Shown here: positions 1 to 5,780 of the stretch, one piece after another
Layout: each line of letters opens with the position of its first letter
Position numbering within the stretch: the first letter of the stretch is position 1
Assembly: GCA_049964535.1 (NCBI GenBank)
Contig: JBMFXG010000160.1
Location: 1 to 5,923, forward strand
Length of the DNA: 5,923 nucleotides
Direction: 5' to 3'
Origin: JAJYZP01 sp049964535
Lineage (GTDB): Bacteria; Actinomycetota; Acidimicrobiia; Acidimicrobiales; Acidimicrobiaceae
Program-made: the position numbers and the translations under genes
Notes under the pieces: model-generated
What the model saw: the letters and a program-made list of their open reading frames with translations, nothing else
The model's database searches: none
Told to the model about the DNA's origin: nothing

Positions 1-735
1 TACGTCGGTCACTTGAGTATTCACGTGGGCCACATCAGTAGTAACAAGGGTTTGCGATGTCACATCTCCGACTTGAACCGTCCCATTGAGAGCACGATGT
101 TCCAGGACAAGATTCCATGCGTCAGCCATCCGAAGCGCCACCCGAGCCGCAACGTCTACAATGTCAGCGTCCACTCCTTCAGCATGCATAGACGTAACCC
201 CACGATCCGATATTCCACAGGGAATGATGTGGGAAAACATCGATAAGTCGGTCGCCACATTCAAGGCAAATCCGTGCATGGAGCGACCCTTGGTAATCTT
301 TACCCCGATGGCAGCTATCTTTCTCGGAGCTGACTGGTCCACCCAGACTCCGGGGTACTCCGGATCTGTGTACGCGTCGATACTAAAATCAGCTAGTACA
401 TCGATCAGTACCTTCTCTAATCGATGCACGAAGGTCGGAACAGCTCCGGGCCCAATCGGTACATCGAGAATCGGATAACCCACTAGCTGACCGGGACCGT
501 GAAATGTGACATCACCGCCACGATCGGTCCACACCATCTCTGCCCCCACCTCATTAGGATCGACGAGCACGTGATCAAGCGAGGTTCGAACACCCAAGGT
601 GTAAACGTTCGGGTGTTCGAGCAACAGTAGATAGGCATGGTCCGTTCGATGAAGAGCATGCTGGAGCTCGGAAGCATCGCTATAGCGGACGCTCCCGAGC
701 CACCGAGAATGTAACTTCTTTTCGCTCTTTGTCAC
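1..735 (-). CDS. lipB: Octanoyltransferase LipB, 3' end cut by window edge
   Basis: LipB transfers the octanoyl group from octanoyl-acyl carrier protein to the lipoyl-domain lysine of 2-oxoacid dehydrogenases and GcvH, the first step of lipoate synthesis in the cytoplasm. I translated 245 codons without a stop before the window ends. The start is GTG at 735-733, the only start candidate after the preceding gene's stop in this frame, with GGAGAAAGG just upstream. Visible motifs are WLG at 12-14, LEHPNVYTLG at 39-48, the substrate-site motif RGGDVTFHGPGQLVGYP at 72-88, catalytic K139 in RKIAAIG, MHGFALNV at 153-160 and catalytic C173 in PCGISDRGVTS. The K-to-C spacing of 34 residues equals that in E. 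coli (K135/C169) and M. tuberculosis (K142/C176). By comparison with those enzymes the domain should end near residue 215-230, so the Thr/Val/Asp-rich tail beyond that is unexplained. It lies 43 bases after the acyltransferase gene, whose product is a likely substrate. Confidence 0.95.
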   Translation of the reverse strand, partial: MTKSEKKLHSRWLGSVRYSDASELQHALHRTDHAYLLLLEHPNVYTLGVRTSLDHVLVDPNEVGAEMVWTDRGGDVTFHGPGQLVGYPILDVPIGPGAVPTFVHRLEKVLIDVLADFSIDAYTDPEYPGVWVDQSAPRKIAAIGVKITKGRSMHGFALNVATDLSMFSHIIPCGISDRGVTSMHAEGVDADIVDVAARVALRMADAWNLVLEHRALNGTVQVGDVTSQTLVTTDVAHVNTQVTDV

Positions 736-736
736 A

Positions 737-745
737 CCTTTCTCC
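737..745 (-). promoter_or_regulatory. Ribosome binding site of lipB
   Basis: GGAGAAAGG on the minus strand ends one base before the GTG at 735. Its GGAG core is 6 bases from the start. It supports GTG as the lipB start, since no ATG occurs in this frame before the conserved WLG motif. Confidence 0.6.
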
Positions 746-778
746 GATCGGATCGAGAGCTCTGCTGCAACACCCTCA

Positions 779-2278
779 CTAGAACTCTTGCGCCCAGTTC
801 CAGGTCTCAATGATCTCCCGCATGCGAGCCAGGAAAGCCGCTGCGTAAGCACCGTCTATGACGCGATGATCAAAGGAGAGCGCCAGCACACCGACAGAGT
901 GAATCGCTATGCTCTCTGATCCATCAACATGAGTCACCACCACTGGCTTACGTTTGATTCCGTCTGTAGAAAGAATTGCCACTTGCGGTTGGTTGATAAT
1001 CGGAGCCGTAATGAAGGTTCCGAAAGGACCAGGATTCGTAATAGTAAACGTACCACCAGCGATATCATCCGCAGTGAGCTTCTTGGTCCGAGCACGATCG
1101 GCTAGATCTCGAATCTCTCGTGCGAGACCAGTCAAGCGCTTGGTGTCGGCATTGTGCACTACGGGAGCGATAAGTCCATCGAGATCGAGGTCAACTGCTA
1201 TCGAAAGATGAACATCCTTGTGAACCACGAGTTCATCGTCGCCTACTGAAGAGTTGATTCGAGGATACGTTCGAAGAGCCTCAACCGTGGCTCGCGCTAT
1301 AAAGGGAAGATAGGTCAGAGAGAATCCCTCATCGGCCTTAAACCTCTCGCGCAACAGATGTCGAACTCGCTCTACTGGCTCAAAATCTACCTCAATCGCT
1401 GCGAGCGTATGCGCTGAAGTGGCTTTCGACCGAACCATGTGTTCGGCCGTTCGACGCCTAATATTAGTGAATGGAATCACCTCATCGCGTGGCCCAGCGA
1501 CCACCGAAGGAGATGAGTGTGCAACCATGTCCCTCTGAGAGGGAACAGACTCTGCTCGCAGTGGTGGCGAAGCTTGACCAACAGGCGCCGATGGTTGTGG
1601 CACTGCAATCTCCTCCGAAACAGAGGTCAGGGTCCTCTGCTCTCCAGCGGGGACGGCACTACGAACCTGCCCAACCCTCTGAGAATCGAGAAAATTCAAG
1701 ACGTCGGAACGAGTGATACGTCCCCCGGCACCAGTACCAGTTACCTGACTTGGCTGTACCCCGTTTTCACGAAGCAGTTTCCGTACAACCGGAGAGAGCA
1801 AAACTCCATCGAACTCGCCAGCGACCATCTCTGATCCGTACCCACTACTCGAGGGCTGCGAGGATGTGTCGGATGCTCCGAAACTAGCCACTTCAGCCTG
1901 TATCTCCGTCGCCGGAGGCGGTGGGGGTGGCGTCTGGGCTATCGGAGGCGGTGGGGGTGGCGTCTGAGCTACCGGAGGCGGTGGGGGTGGCGCCTGGGCT
2001 ATCGGAGGCGCGCCGACCGCGGGGGACCCACCCGAAGCATCGCTCGTTTGCCCGATGACCGCAAGGGTTGTTCCGACATCGACCGTTTCGCCTTCCTGAA
2101 CCAAGATCTCGGTCAAGAAGCCCGATGCTGTTGACGGAACCTCAGAGTCGACCTTGTCCGTCGACACCTCAAAAAGAATCTCGTCGATCGCTACTGGATC
2201 GCCCACTTTCTTCATCCACTTCGTTACCGTACCCTCGGTAACGGTTTCGCCTAGTTGTGGCATCGTAATCTCAGCCAA
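779..2278 (-). CDS. Dihydrolipoamide acyltransferase, E2 of a 2-oxoacid dehydrogenase complex
   Basis: This is the core E2 enzyme, which moves an acyl group from its lipoyl arm to coenzyme A. The 499-residue protein has a lipoyl domain (about 1-77; lipoyl lysine K42 in STDKVDSEVPS), a Pro/Ala linker (about 80-158), an E1/E3-binding domain (about 160-197; LLSPVVRKLLRENGV and GTGAGGRITRSDVL), a second Ser/Pro/Val-rich linker (198-264) and the catalytic domain (265-499). The active-site motif SFDHRVIDGA carries H471 and D475. There is one lipoyl domain only, whereas many actinobacterial E2 proteins have two or three. The start is TTG at 2278, overlapping the lpdA stop by 8 bases. The family motif 'AEITMPQLGETVTEGTV' begins directly after it, and a good Shine-Dalgarno lies 8 bases upstream; ATG at codon 6 is the alternative. 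The acyl specificity (acetyl, succinyl or branched-chain; sucB, dlaT or bkdC) cannot be decided here, and no E1 gene is present. I therefore give no symbol. Confidence 0.95.
   Translation of the reverse strand: MAEITMPQLGETVTEGTVTKWMKKVGDPVAIDEILFEVSTDKVDSEVPSTASGFLTEILVQEGETVDVGTTLAVIGQTSDASGGSPAVGAPPIAQAPPPPPPVAQTPPPPPPIAQTPPPPPPATEIQAEVASFGASDTSSQPSSSGYGSEMVAGEFDGVLLSPVVRKLLRENGVQPSQVTGTGAGGRITRSDVLNFLDSQRVGQVRSAVPAGEQRTLTSVSEEIAVPQPSAPVGQASPPLRAESVPSQRDMVAHSSPSVVAGPRDEVIPFTNIRRRTAEHMVRSKATSAHTLAAIEVDFEPVERVRHLLRERFKADEGFSLTYLPFIARATVEALRTYPRINSSVGDDELVVHKDVHLSIAVDLDLDGLIAPVVHNADTKRLTGLAREIRDLADRARTKKLTADDIAGGTFTITNPGPFGTFITAPIINQPQVAILSTDGIKRKPVVVTHVDGSESIAIHSVGVLALSFDHRVIDGAYAAAFLARMREIIETWNWAQEF
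1911..2010 (-). repeat. 30-base tandem repeat, 3.3 copies, encoding a hexaproline linker
   Basis: Three full units (1911-1940, 1941-1970, 1971-2000) and a 10-base partial fourth (2001-2010) differ at only a few positions. Every unit contains GGAGGCGGTGGGGGTGG on the plus strand. Each unit is exactly ten codons on the minus strand and encodes (I/V)AQ(T/A) followed by six prolines, giving hexaprolines at E2 residues 97-102, 107-112 and 117-122. The repeat lies in the flexible linker after the lipoyl domain. It is in frame, so copy-number changes would keep the protein open. The G-rich strand is the template strand. Confidence 0.93.
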
Positions 2279-3662
2279 CGTGCAATCCCCTTCCTGTTAA
2301 TGCGAGAACTGCCTCGCCAAATGCCTCGGAAAGCGTCGGATGGGGTTGGATAAACTGACCAATCTCATCCGGTGTAGCCTCCCAATTGACCGCTAAATAG
2401 GCTTGTCCAAGCTGCTCGGTAACCCACGGCCCTACCATATGAACACCAAGCAGCGCACCAGCTTTCCCATCAGGGAGGCGTTGCGCAATGATTTTGACCA
2501 TTCCATTGGTCTCTCCAATGATGCGCGCTCGTGAGTTTCCTCCGTACGGATCCTTTTTCACCACAACATCGATACCACGTTCATTCGCTTGGGCTTCCGT
2601 GAGACCTGCGAACGCTACCTCAGGGTTGGTATAGATACACCAAGGAACCTTGTCGTAGTCGACCGGAATGGACGGCTCACCCAAGATCGACTTAATCGCT
2701 ACGATCGCCTCCGCAAATCCCACATGAGCAAGTTGAGGCGTCGACACGATGTCGCCAATAGCGTACACCCCCGGCTCCGTCGTTGCCATAGTTTCATCCA
2801 CGGTCACAAAACCTCGAGAAGAGATCTCGACCTCGGCGCCTTCGCCTAGTAGGTGAGCCGTGTTGGGCATCCGACCAATAGAGATCAAGACGGCCTCGAC
2901 CGAGACTTCTGAACCTTCACCGAACTCGACGATGGTAGATCCACCATCTTTTCGGTGACCTCGAACCGCAAGGCCGGTATGAATCGTGATGCCCCTCTTT
3001 TTGAAAGACCTAGAGACGACATCGGCGATCTCACCATCACAGCCCGTGAGAATCTGCGGGAGCGCCTCAATGATAGTTACTTCGACACCCATGTCACTGA
3101 GCATGGACGCAAACTCGCACCCAATCGCTCCTCCACCAATGATGGCTACCGACTGTGGCAACCGATCGAGAGACAGAAACTCATCGGAGGTCAGAATCGA
3201 ACTGCCATCAACCTCAAATCCAGGGATCGTCCTCGGCACCGATCCTGAAGCGAGAATGACTGCTGATCCTCGCAGGTCGGTTCCATCGCTAACCGCAACT
3301 CTCCCTGAGCCTTCGTAGGTCCCGGTACCCTGCACAACAGTAATGCCGCGCCCCTTCATGAGGCCGCTCAGGCCTTTCCAAAGCTGATCGACGACCTTCT
3401 GTTTTCGCGTCTGCGAGATCGCAAAATCGTAGGTCGGATTCGGAGCACTGATACCAAACTCCGATGCATCAAGAACGCTACGGTAGATCGCTGCGGTCTC
3501 AAGATACTCCTTGGCAGGAACGCAACCTCGATGAAGACAGGTTCCCCCGACCTTTTCCTTCTCCACAACTGCAACGTTCAGACCCGCCGATGCGCCATAG
3601 AGCGCAGCCGCATATCCTCCCGGACCACCGCCTACGACCACTACGTCATACTCGTTCGACAT
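2271..3662 (-). CDS. lpdA: Dihydrolipoamide dehydrogenase (E3)
   Basis: This FAD-dependent E3 subunit re-oxidises the dihydrolipoyl groups of E2 and reduces NAD+. The 463-residue length is normal for the family. The FAD-binding motif GGGPGG is at 11-16 with E34 at the end of the second strand. The redox disulfide is C42/C47 in GGTCLHRGCVPAK. The NAD-binding motif GGGAIG is at 176-181 with acidic E199, which fits NAD rather than NADP. The second FAD motif, YAIGD, ends at D304. The C-terminal interface motif HPTLSE has active-site H441 and E446. I chose ATG at 3662 because an almost ideal Shine-Dalgarno precedes it. A GTG start at 3683 would add seven residues but would place that site inside the coding region. 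The 3' end overlaps the E2 start by 8 bases, so the two are probably translationally coupled. The -LHRGCVPAK- form is common in actinobacterial E3 proteins. Confidence 0.96.
   Translation of the reverse strand: MSNEYDVVVVGGGPGGYAAALYGASAGLNVAVVEKEKVGGTCLHRGCVPAKEYLETAAIYRSVLDASEFGISAPNPTYDFAISQTRKQKVVDQLWKGLSGLMKGRGITVVQGTGTYEGSGRVAVSDGTDLRGSAVILASGSVPRTIPGFEVDGSSILTSDEFLSLDRLPQSVAIIGGGAIGCEFASMLSDMGVEVTIIEALPQILTGCDGEIADVVSRSFKKRGITIHTGLAVRGHRKDGGSTIVEFGEGSEVSVEAVLISIGRMPNTAHLLGEGAEVEISSRGFVTVDETMATTEPGVYAIGDIVSTPQLAHVGFAEAIVAIKSILGEPSIPVDYDKVPWCIYTNPEVAFAGLTEAQANERGIDVVVKKDPYGGNSRARIIGETNGMVKIIAQRLPDGKAGALLGVHMVGPWVTEQLGQAYLAVNWEATPDEIGQFIQPHPTLSEAFGEAVLALTGRGLHVG
2287..2295 (-). promoter_or_regulatory. 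Ribosome binding site supporting the TTG start of the E2 gene
   Basis: AGGAAGGGG on the minus strand, inside the last codons of lpdA, lies 8 bases before the TTG at 2278. The ATG five codons further in (2263-2261) has no comparable purine-rich stretch at the right distance, which favours the TTG. Confidence 0.6.
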
Positions 3663-3667
3663 CGACC

Positions 3668-3680
3668 TCACCTCCTCCTT
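3668..3680 (-). promoter_or_regulatory. Strong Shine-Dalgarno of lpdA
   Basis: AAGGAGGAGGTGA on the minus strand contains AGGAGGTGA, a near-perfect match to the anti-Shine-Dalgarno, with about 8 bases between GGAGG and the ATG at 3662. It fixes the lpdA start. It is clearly stronger than anything in front of the two upstream genes. Confidence 0.8.
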
Positions 3681-3791
3681 CACTTGCTCTCATAGCGTGG
3701 TCTACGGAGCTCCTCCATGTCAAATCAGCGCGTGAACAAGTGTGACTTCATCCTAGTTAGTCTTCCACGCTGCCTTGTAAGGAGGGCTACC

Positions 3792-3846
3792 AGAGGCGTC
3801 ACGGAGTCGAGAGAGGGACGACGAACCTTTACCGTCACTCGCCTCT
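3792..3846. repeat. Imperfect inverted repeat, possible hairpin in the lpdA leader
   Basis: AGAGGCG (3792-3798) is perfectly complementary to CGCCTCT (3840-3846). Inside it ACGG (3801-3804) can pair with CCGT (3832-3835), and GTCG (3806-3809) with CGAC (3819-3822). This gives a 7-base outer stem with two possible inner stems. There is no T-run on either side, so it does not look like an intrinsic terminator. It lies about 130 bases upstream of the lpdA start. Whether it is transcribed or functional is unknown. Confidence 0.4.
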
Positions 3847-4022
3847 CAAGTCCACCAAACTCGAGATTTGCGCCAGCAGTGGCCGACTCTATCCAGATTC
3901 CGGCTCCATTGAATATCACATGGTTCCAGTCATCTCAGCACGACTCCTCACACTTGAAACAGCTCTCGACCGCTTGGATAGACCGCTCGAGCAAGCTCCA
4001 CCCGCACTACTACAGGTGTCCG

Positions 4023-4955
4023 CTAAGGACGGTTCAGCGATACAGCTACCTCTGTAAGGTGCGAGACCTGGCGCTCGTTCAATTCGAGTGACGCTGCATC
4101 GATGTTGCTATCGAGTTGGCCAAGAGAAGAAGCACCTGGTATCACGACAACATTGGGGTGATGAAGCAACCACGCAAGAGCAACCTGTGCAGGCGACGCG
4201 CTGACCTCTTGGCCCACTTGACGGAGTAGATCAATGAGAGGAGCTATTCGGCGGAGCCCCCGCTCTGAAAATCCTGGACGAAGTCGCCGAAAATCCTTTG
4301 GTCGAGAATCAGTGCTGTACTTTCCGCTCAGGAGCCCCTGCTCAAGTGGTGAATACGCTATCAGGAGCCGATCGTTCGTCTGAGCCCAAGGAAGTAGCTC
4401 TTGGAGGGGTGCGGTCTTCAGCAACGAAAAGTGGACTTGGTTTGAAAAGGTCGGAAATCCAAGGGCTCTCTCGGCCCGCTGCCAGGCCGAGAGAGAGTAG
4501 TTCGAAACGCCCACCTTGCGAACTACTCCTCGCTCGACTAGACGTCTAGCACCCGACATTTGCAAGGACATCGGGAAAACAGGGTTGGGAAAGTGCAGCT
4601 GATAGAGGTCAATCTGATTCACTCTTAGTCGCTGAGCACTTCGGTAACAGTGTGTCGTCATCATCGCAGGAACGGGAACGACCGGGTAGAACTTCGTTGC
4701 CAGGAAGGCATCGTCTCTCAAATCTCTTTCGGCATCCTCTTTTAGGGCATCCCCAATTATTCTCTCCGAGGCGCCGAAGCCATAGAGCTCTGCTGTATCG
4801 ATCAGGTTGACACCGCGCTCGATCGCTCGCTTCACAAGCTCCGCCGCAGTACCAAGCGCATACGAGGCACCATAGCCCCACTCTCGAGATCCAAACTGCC
4901 AAGTACCGAGGCCAACGACCGAGACACTCTCGCCTTGAATTGATCGAATCCGCAT
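4023..4955 (-). CDS. Aldo/keto reductase
   Basis: This is an NADPH-type oxidoreductase with a TIM-barrel fold that reduces aldehydes or ketones; its substrate is not predictable here. The 310-residue length is typical. The catalytic tetrad is complete: D53 and Y58 in LIDTAELYGFG, K88 in FLATKFYP and H121 in LYQLHFPNP. Further family signatures are GLGTWQFG at 15-22, VGVSNYS at 148-154, IAYSPLEQGLLSGKY at 199-213 and the cofactor-binding stretch VIPGASS at 271-277 near the C-terminus. A TAG stands four codons upstream in frame, so the ATG at 4955 is the first possible start, and the N-terminus aligns with the usual family start. No Shine-Dalgarno is visible; TAGCAT six bases upstream could be a leaderless -10. 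It starts 57 bases after the dehydrogenase gene on the same strand and may be co-transcribed with it. Confidence 0.92.
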   Translation of the reverse strand: MRIRSIQGESVSVVGLGTWQFGSREWGYGASYALGTAAELVKRAIERGVNLIDTAELYGFGASERIIGDALKEDAERDLRDDAFLATKFYPVVPVPAMMTTHCYRSAQRLRVNQIDLYQLHFPNPVFPMSLQMSGARRLVERGVVRKVGVSNYSLSAWQRAERALGFPTFSNQVHFSLLKTAPLQELLPWAQTNDRLLIAYSPLEQGLLSGKYSTDSRPKDFRRLRPGFSERGLRRIAPLIDLLRQVGQEVSASPAQVALAWLLHHPNVVVIPGASSLGQLDSNIDAASLELNERQVSHLTEVAVSLNRP

Positions 4956-4965
4956 ACCCGTATGC
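4952..4965. repeat. Perfect inverted repeat over the aldo/keto reductase start codon
   Basis: GCATAC and GTATGC are separated by two bases (plus strand GCATACCCGTATGC). The repeat overlaps the start codon at 4955-4953. It could be a small operator or simply chance: a 12-base match is short. The loop is too small for an RNA hairpin. Confidence 0.3.
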
Positions 4966-5012
4966 TACGTCAACCGCGCAGGAGTACGCCCCATCCCTTG
5001 GTTCGCATTGCG

Positions 5013-5780
5013 CTACTTCGGAGCCATCCGCAGTGCCCCGTCGAGTCGGATAACCTCACCGTTGAGATAATCATTAGCGATGATGGCTCGCACGAGCTGT
5101 GCGTAGTCGTCTGGAAGTCCCAAGCGGCGCGGGAACGGGACGCCTGCCCCAAGAACCCCCCGAACCTCCTCAGGGAGCTGTCCAAGCAGGGGTGTATCGA
5201 TAATTCCCGGCGCAATAGTCATCACTCGAATCCCAACGGCTGCGAGGTCTCTTGCGCCAGGCAGCGTCATCCCGACGATTCCACCTTTCGAAGCGGCGTA
5301 AGCGATCTGGCCAATCTGCCCATCGAACGCAGCTATCGACGCCGTGTTGATGATCACTCCACGCGACCCATCAGCGAGAGGTTGTCCCTGCGAGACTACC
5401 GATGCACCGACCGCCATAACGTTAAAGGTTCCGATCAAGTTGACTCGAACCACTTTTTCGAAGAGTTCGAGCTCGTGTGGAACTCCTTGCCGATCGATGA
5501 CTCGGCGCGCAACCCCAATGCCAGCGCAGTTGACAACGGCACGAAGAGGAGCAACTCGTGCAACCTCTTCCACGGCCTTGTGAACTCCTTCCCGATCCGT
5601 CACATCGGTAACCGCCACAGCTACCGAGTCACCCAGCTCTTCTCGAACAGCATCTGCCCGCTGCTCATCCCGGTCGAGAATCAACACCTTTGCTCCATTG
5701 GCGACGAGAGCCCTGACCGTCGCTAGCCCCAAGCCTGACGCACCACCGGTAACTACTGCTGAACATCCACGAATATCCAT
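5013..5780 (-). CDS. SDR-family 3-hydroxyacyl-CoA dehydrogenase, type-2 (HSD10-like)
   Basis: This is a short-chain dehydrogenase that by family match oxidises 3-hydroxyacyl-CoA to 3-ketoacyl-CoA with NAD+, in fatty acid or isoleucine breakdown. The 255-residue length is typical. The cofactor motif TGGASGLG is at 11-18, with D36 after the second strand indicating NAD. NCAG is at 84-87. The catalytic residues are N114, S148, Y161 and K165 (YAASK). IAPGIIDTP at 189-197 follows. The stretches VIDRQGVPHELELFEKVV, IINTASIAAFDGQIGQ, VPFPRRLG and the C-terminal LNGEVIRLDGALRMAPK are the pattern I know from type-2 3-hydroxyacyl-CoA dehydrogenases, as distinct from FabG or steroid SDRs. No ribosome binding site precedes the ATG at 5780, but TAGTCT ends 7 bases before it, so the message may be leaderless. 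The neighbouring aldo/keto reductase lies 57 bases downstream. Confidence 0.92.
   Translation of the reverse strand: MDIRGCSAVVTGGASGLGLATVRALVANGAKVLILDRDEQRADAVREELGDSVAVAVTDVTDREGVHKAVEEVARVAPLRAVVNCAGIGVARRVIDRQGVPHELELFEKVVRVNLIGTFNVMAVGASVVSQGQPLADGSRGVIINTASIAAFDGQIGQIAYAASKGGIVGMTLPGARDLAAVGIRVMTIAPGIIDTPLLGQLPEEVRGVLGAGVPFPRRLGLPDDYAQLVRAIIANDYLNGEVIRLDGALRMAPK

Larger units (their letters stand above)
3663..4022. other. 360-base stretch without a confident gene, between the aldo/keto reductase and lpdA
   Basis: This stretch presumably holds the leader and promoter of the lpdA cluster. It contains the lpdA ribosome binding site (3668-3680), a TTGACA (3723-3718, minus strand) with no -10 at normal spacing, an 8-base palindrome GGAGCTCC (3706-3713) and an imperfect inverted repeat (3792-3846). 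Short open frames exist on both strands: minus 3919-3725 (64 codons, GTG start), and plus 3920-4057 (45 codons). None has a ribosome binding site or a family I recognise. They could be chance frames or remnants of a decayed gene. No tRNA or clear terminator was found. Confidence 0.6.

Noticed and set aside
86..478. Plus-strand open frame of 130 codons
   Set aside because: It lies antisense to lipB, whose minus-strand frame carries all family motifs and both catalytic residues.
483..677. Minus-strand frame of 64 codons
   Set aside because: It is a shifted frame inside lipB; the correct frame reads the conserved LEHPNVYTLG and RGGDVTFHGPGQ motifs over the same bases.
1517..1834. Plus-strand frame of 105 codons antisense to the E2 gene
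   Set aside because: It falls over the E2 linker and binding domain, has no ribosome binding site, and has a composition typical of an antisense shadow.
1911..2010. CRISPR-like array
   Set aside because: The units are directly adjacent with no spacers, are in frame with the E2 gene and encode its proline linker.
3689..3723. Sigma-70-type promoter for lpdA using TTGACA at 3723-3718
   Set aside because: The nearest -10-like hexamers are 13 bases (TAGACC) or 23 bases (TATGAG) away, outside the usual 16-18 spacing, so only an isolated -35 match remains.
3663..4022. tRNA or small RNA gene in the gap
   Set aside because: GGTTCGTCGTCC on the minus strand resembles a T-loop only superficially; no acceptor stem or anticodon arm can be built around it.
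4013..4035. Terminator after the aldo/keto reductase
   Set aside because: GTCC-GCTAA-GGAC at the stop codon forms only a four-base stem and no T-run follows on the minus strand.
4962..5726. Plus-strand open frame of 254 codons
   Set aside because: It is antisense to the short-chain dehydrogenase, rich in Ser, Arg, His and Asn with no recognisable domain; the minus-strand protein is a clear family match over its full length.
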